This document shows, piece after piece, positions 6,309-7,139 of a DNA stretch of 7,139 nt (position 1 is its first letter; each line of letters begins with the position of its first letter). The notes below the pieces were generated by a model. That model did no database searches, was not told the origin of the DNA, and worked only from the letters and a program-made list of their open reading frames with translations. Position numbers and translations under genes: made by a program. The DNA is from CAYFPS01 sp964345075. Lineage in GTDB: Bacteria; CAIWAD01. The stretch lies in the NCBI GenBank assembly GCA_964345075.1, contig CAYFPS010000049.1, positions 1-7,139 on the forward strand. The letters are read 5' to 3'.

Positions 6309-7055
6309 CTAGTTGTCGCTTTGTCGTTTTGTCGCATTTGGCGACGACTCGCTGCCATCGATCTTGATGACCTTGTTCATCACCATGCAAAACTTTCCAA
6401 TCTCCAGGTCCTCGTGGAAATGACCGAAGAACCATTGCTCGAAGCTGAGCATGTCGTGGTAGCGGTTGAGCCAGGTGACTGTGGGCTCAAACTTGCGTTC
6501 CGGCTTGACCCATTCGATCAGCCGCAGGCAAGCTAGGGGGGCAGTATGCGTGACCACAAGGTCTACCTTCCAGTCAACGGCAATCAGCGCGTCTAGCCCC
6601 TGTTCGAACTCTTCCTTGCTGGGCACTTCCTCTGGCCACCAGCCTTCACCTAGTTTCCGATTTCGGCTATTGGTTTCTTTGTCGGTTGACTGCGCACCCC
6701 CAAAGGTGAAGACCTTCTTCCCACAGATCGTGTACACACGCCCACGCCGTAGATGATAGACGTTGTCACACGCGACTCCAACATCTGCTCCGAACATCTG
6801 CTTGCTCTGCAGATCTGCCAGGCGCCAGTGATCGTCATGATTGCCGTCTATGAACAAGACTGTGCAGGCTAGTTGTGAAACCCAATCTCGGAATTCGATG
6901 GTGTAGTCCTGGTACCAGAACACACCGCTATCACCAGCAATGATCAGGTAGTCGTCTTTGGTTAGGTACTTCTTGTTTCGCCCGTGCCAGCGTCGCAGGG
7001 CAATGGCATCGCCATTGTCGTTCGCGTGTGTGTCGCCCGTGATATAGATGGCCAT
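6309..7055 (-). CDS. Calcineurin-like metallophosphoesterase
   Basis: A 248-residue protein with all five motifs of the calcineurin-like phosphoesterase superfamily: I GDTHAN (7-12, D8/H10), II AGDSG (40-44, D42), III DGNHDDHW (70-77), IV THTAP (169-173) and V GHFHED (211-216). The spacing and the block KKVFTFGGAQS (113-123), with WWPEEVPSKEEFEQGL at 139-154, match a soluble subfamily common in phages and mobile elements. Such enzymes bind two metal ions and cleave phosphomono- or diesters; the substrate here is unknown. The start is set by AGGAGG four bases upstream of MAIYITGD. An extension to TTG at 7079 would add only eight residues and pass through the Shine-Dalgarno. It is the first gene of the putative operon with the MCM-like ATPase. 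A broken relative lies downstream at 4021-4230. Confidence 0.85.
   Translation of the reverse strand: MAIYITGDTHANDNGDAIALRRWHGRNKKYLTKDDYLIIAGDSGVFWYQDYTIEFRDWVSQLACTVLFIDGNHDDHWRLADLQSKQMFGADVGVACDNVYHLRRGRVYTICGKKVFTFGGAQSTDKETNSRNRKLGEGWWPEEVPSKEEFEQGLDALIAVDWKVDLVVTHTAPLACLRLIEWVKPERKFEPTVTWLNRYHDMLSFEQWFFGHFHEDLEIGKFCMVMNKVIKIDGSESSPNATKRQSDN
6313..6336. repeat. Three tandem 8-base repeats at the phosphoesterase 3' end
   Basis: TTGTCGCT, TTGTCGTT and TTGTCGCA follow one another without gaps. TTGTCG is invariant and positions 7-8 vary. The period is not a multiple of three, although the array lies inside the last codons of the phosphoesterase (its tail ATKRQSDN), 16 bases before the ATPase start. 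It may be slippage, an iteron-like protein-binding site, or chance. Confidence 0.55.
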
Positions 7056-7059
7056 GTTT

Positions 7060-7065
7060 CCTCCT
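7060..7065 (-). promoter_or_regulatory. Ribosome binding site of the metallophosphoesterase
   Basis: AGGAGG on the minus strand lies four bases before the ATG at 7055. It supports MAIYITGD as the true N-terminus rather than the upstream TTG. Confidence 0.75.
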
Positions 7066-7139
7066 GGTAGTGAATGCAAGGTACACAGAGCTGGACCCCA
7101 TTCTTTGGACAGTTTTGCGGCGTAGTTAAGGTGGAATCC
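7066..7139. other. Leader region upstream of the phosphoesterase, no gene assigned
   Basis: The 74 bases before the ribosome site hold no convincing promoter hexamer pair. The minus-strand frame of the phosphoesterase is open to the edge, but the strong internal Shine-Dalgarno argues against coding. The segment with ATGGGGTCCAGCTC and TGTCCAAAG recalls sequences seen near insertion-sequence ends, but this is an impression from memory and too little is visible to call an element. Confidence 0.25.

Noticed and set aside
1..7139. CRISPR array, tRNA or rRNA genes
   Set aside because: No regularly spaced repeats, tRNA-like cloverleaf or rRNA-like sequence was seen; nearly the whole window is explained by minus-strand coding sequence.

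Overview
The window is a bacterial defence-island-like segment of moderately high G+C. The Shine-Dalgarno sequences are strong (AGGAGG, AAGGAGG), and codon use and protein style suggest a proteobacterium, but nothing visible fixes the genus. All supported genes lie on the minus strand, so the biological reading order runs from position 7139 down to 1.

In that order, 7139-7056 is a short leader with no assigned gene. Next come a complete calcineurin-like metallophosphoesterase (7055-6309), a 583-residue AAA+ ATPase with MCM-helicase-like features (6296-4545), and a 73-residue SH3/KOW-like small protein (4458-4237). These genes are separated by 12 and 86 bases and look like one operon. A 69-codon remnant of a second metallophosphoesterase follows (4230-4021). 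It matches only the C-terminal third of the intact copy, so the ATPase and small gene sit between a full copy and a broken one.

A candidate promoter (about 4000-3967) then precedes a large SNF2-type helicase with a C-terminal DUF3883 domain (3869-471), recognised as DrmD. After 27 bases comes the start of a DUF1156 adenine-specific DNA methyltransferase (443 to beyond position 1), recognised as DrmMI. DrmD followed by DrmMI is the signature front of a class 1 DISARM anti-phage system. The core genes drmA, drmB and drmC would be expected beyond position 1 on the minus strand but cannot be seen here.

DISARM restricts foreign DNA while a methylase marks self DNA. The visible pair would supply the class-specific helicase/translocase and the modification enzyme. 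The phosphoesterase, MCM-like ATPase and SH3-like protein are not among the canonical DISARM components I know. They could be an accessory module, a neighbouring independent defence system, or cargo of phage or plasmid origin. The ATPase has a non-canonical Walker B motif, and the phosphoesterase remnant shows past rearrangement exactly at the join with DISARM. These are the most unusual parts of the window.
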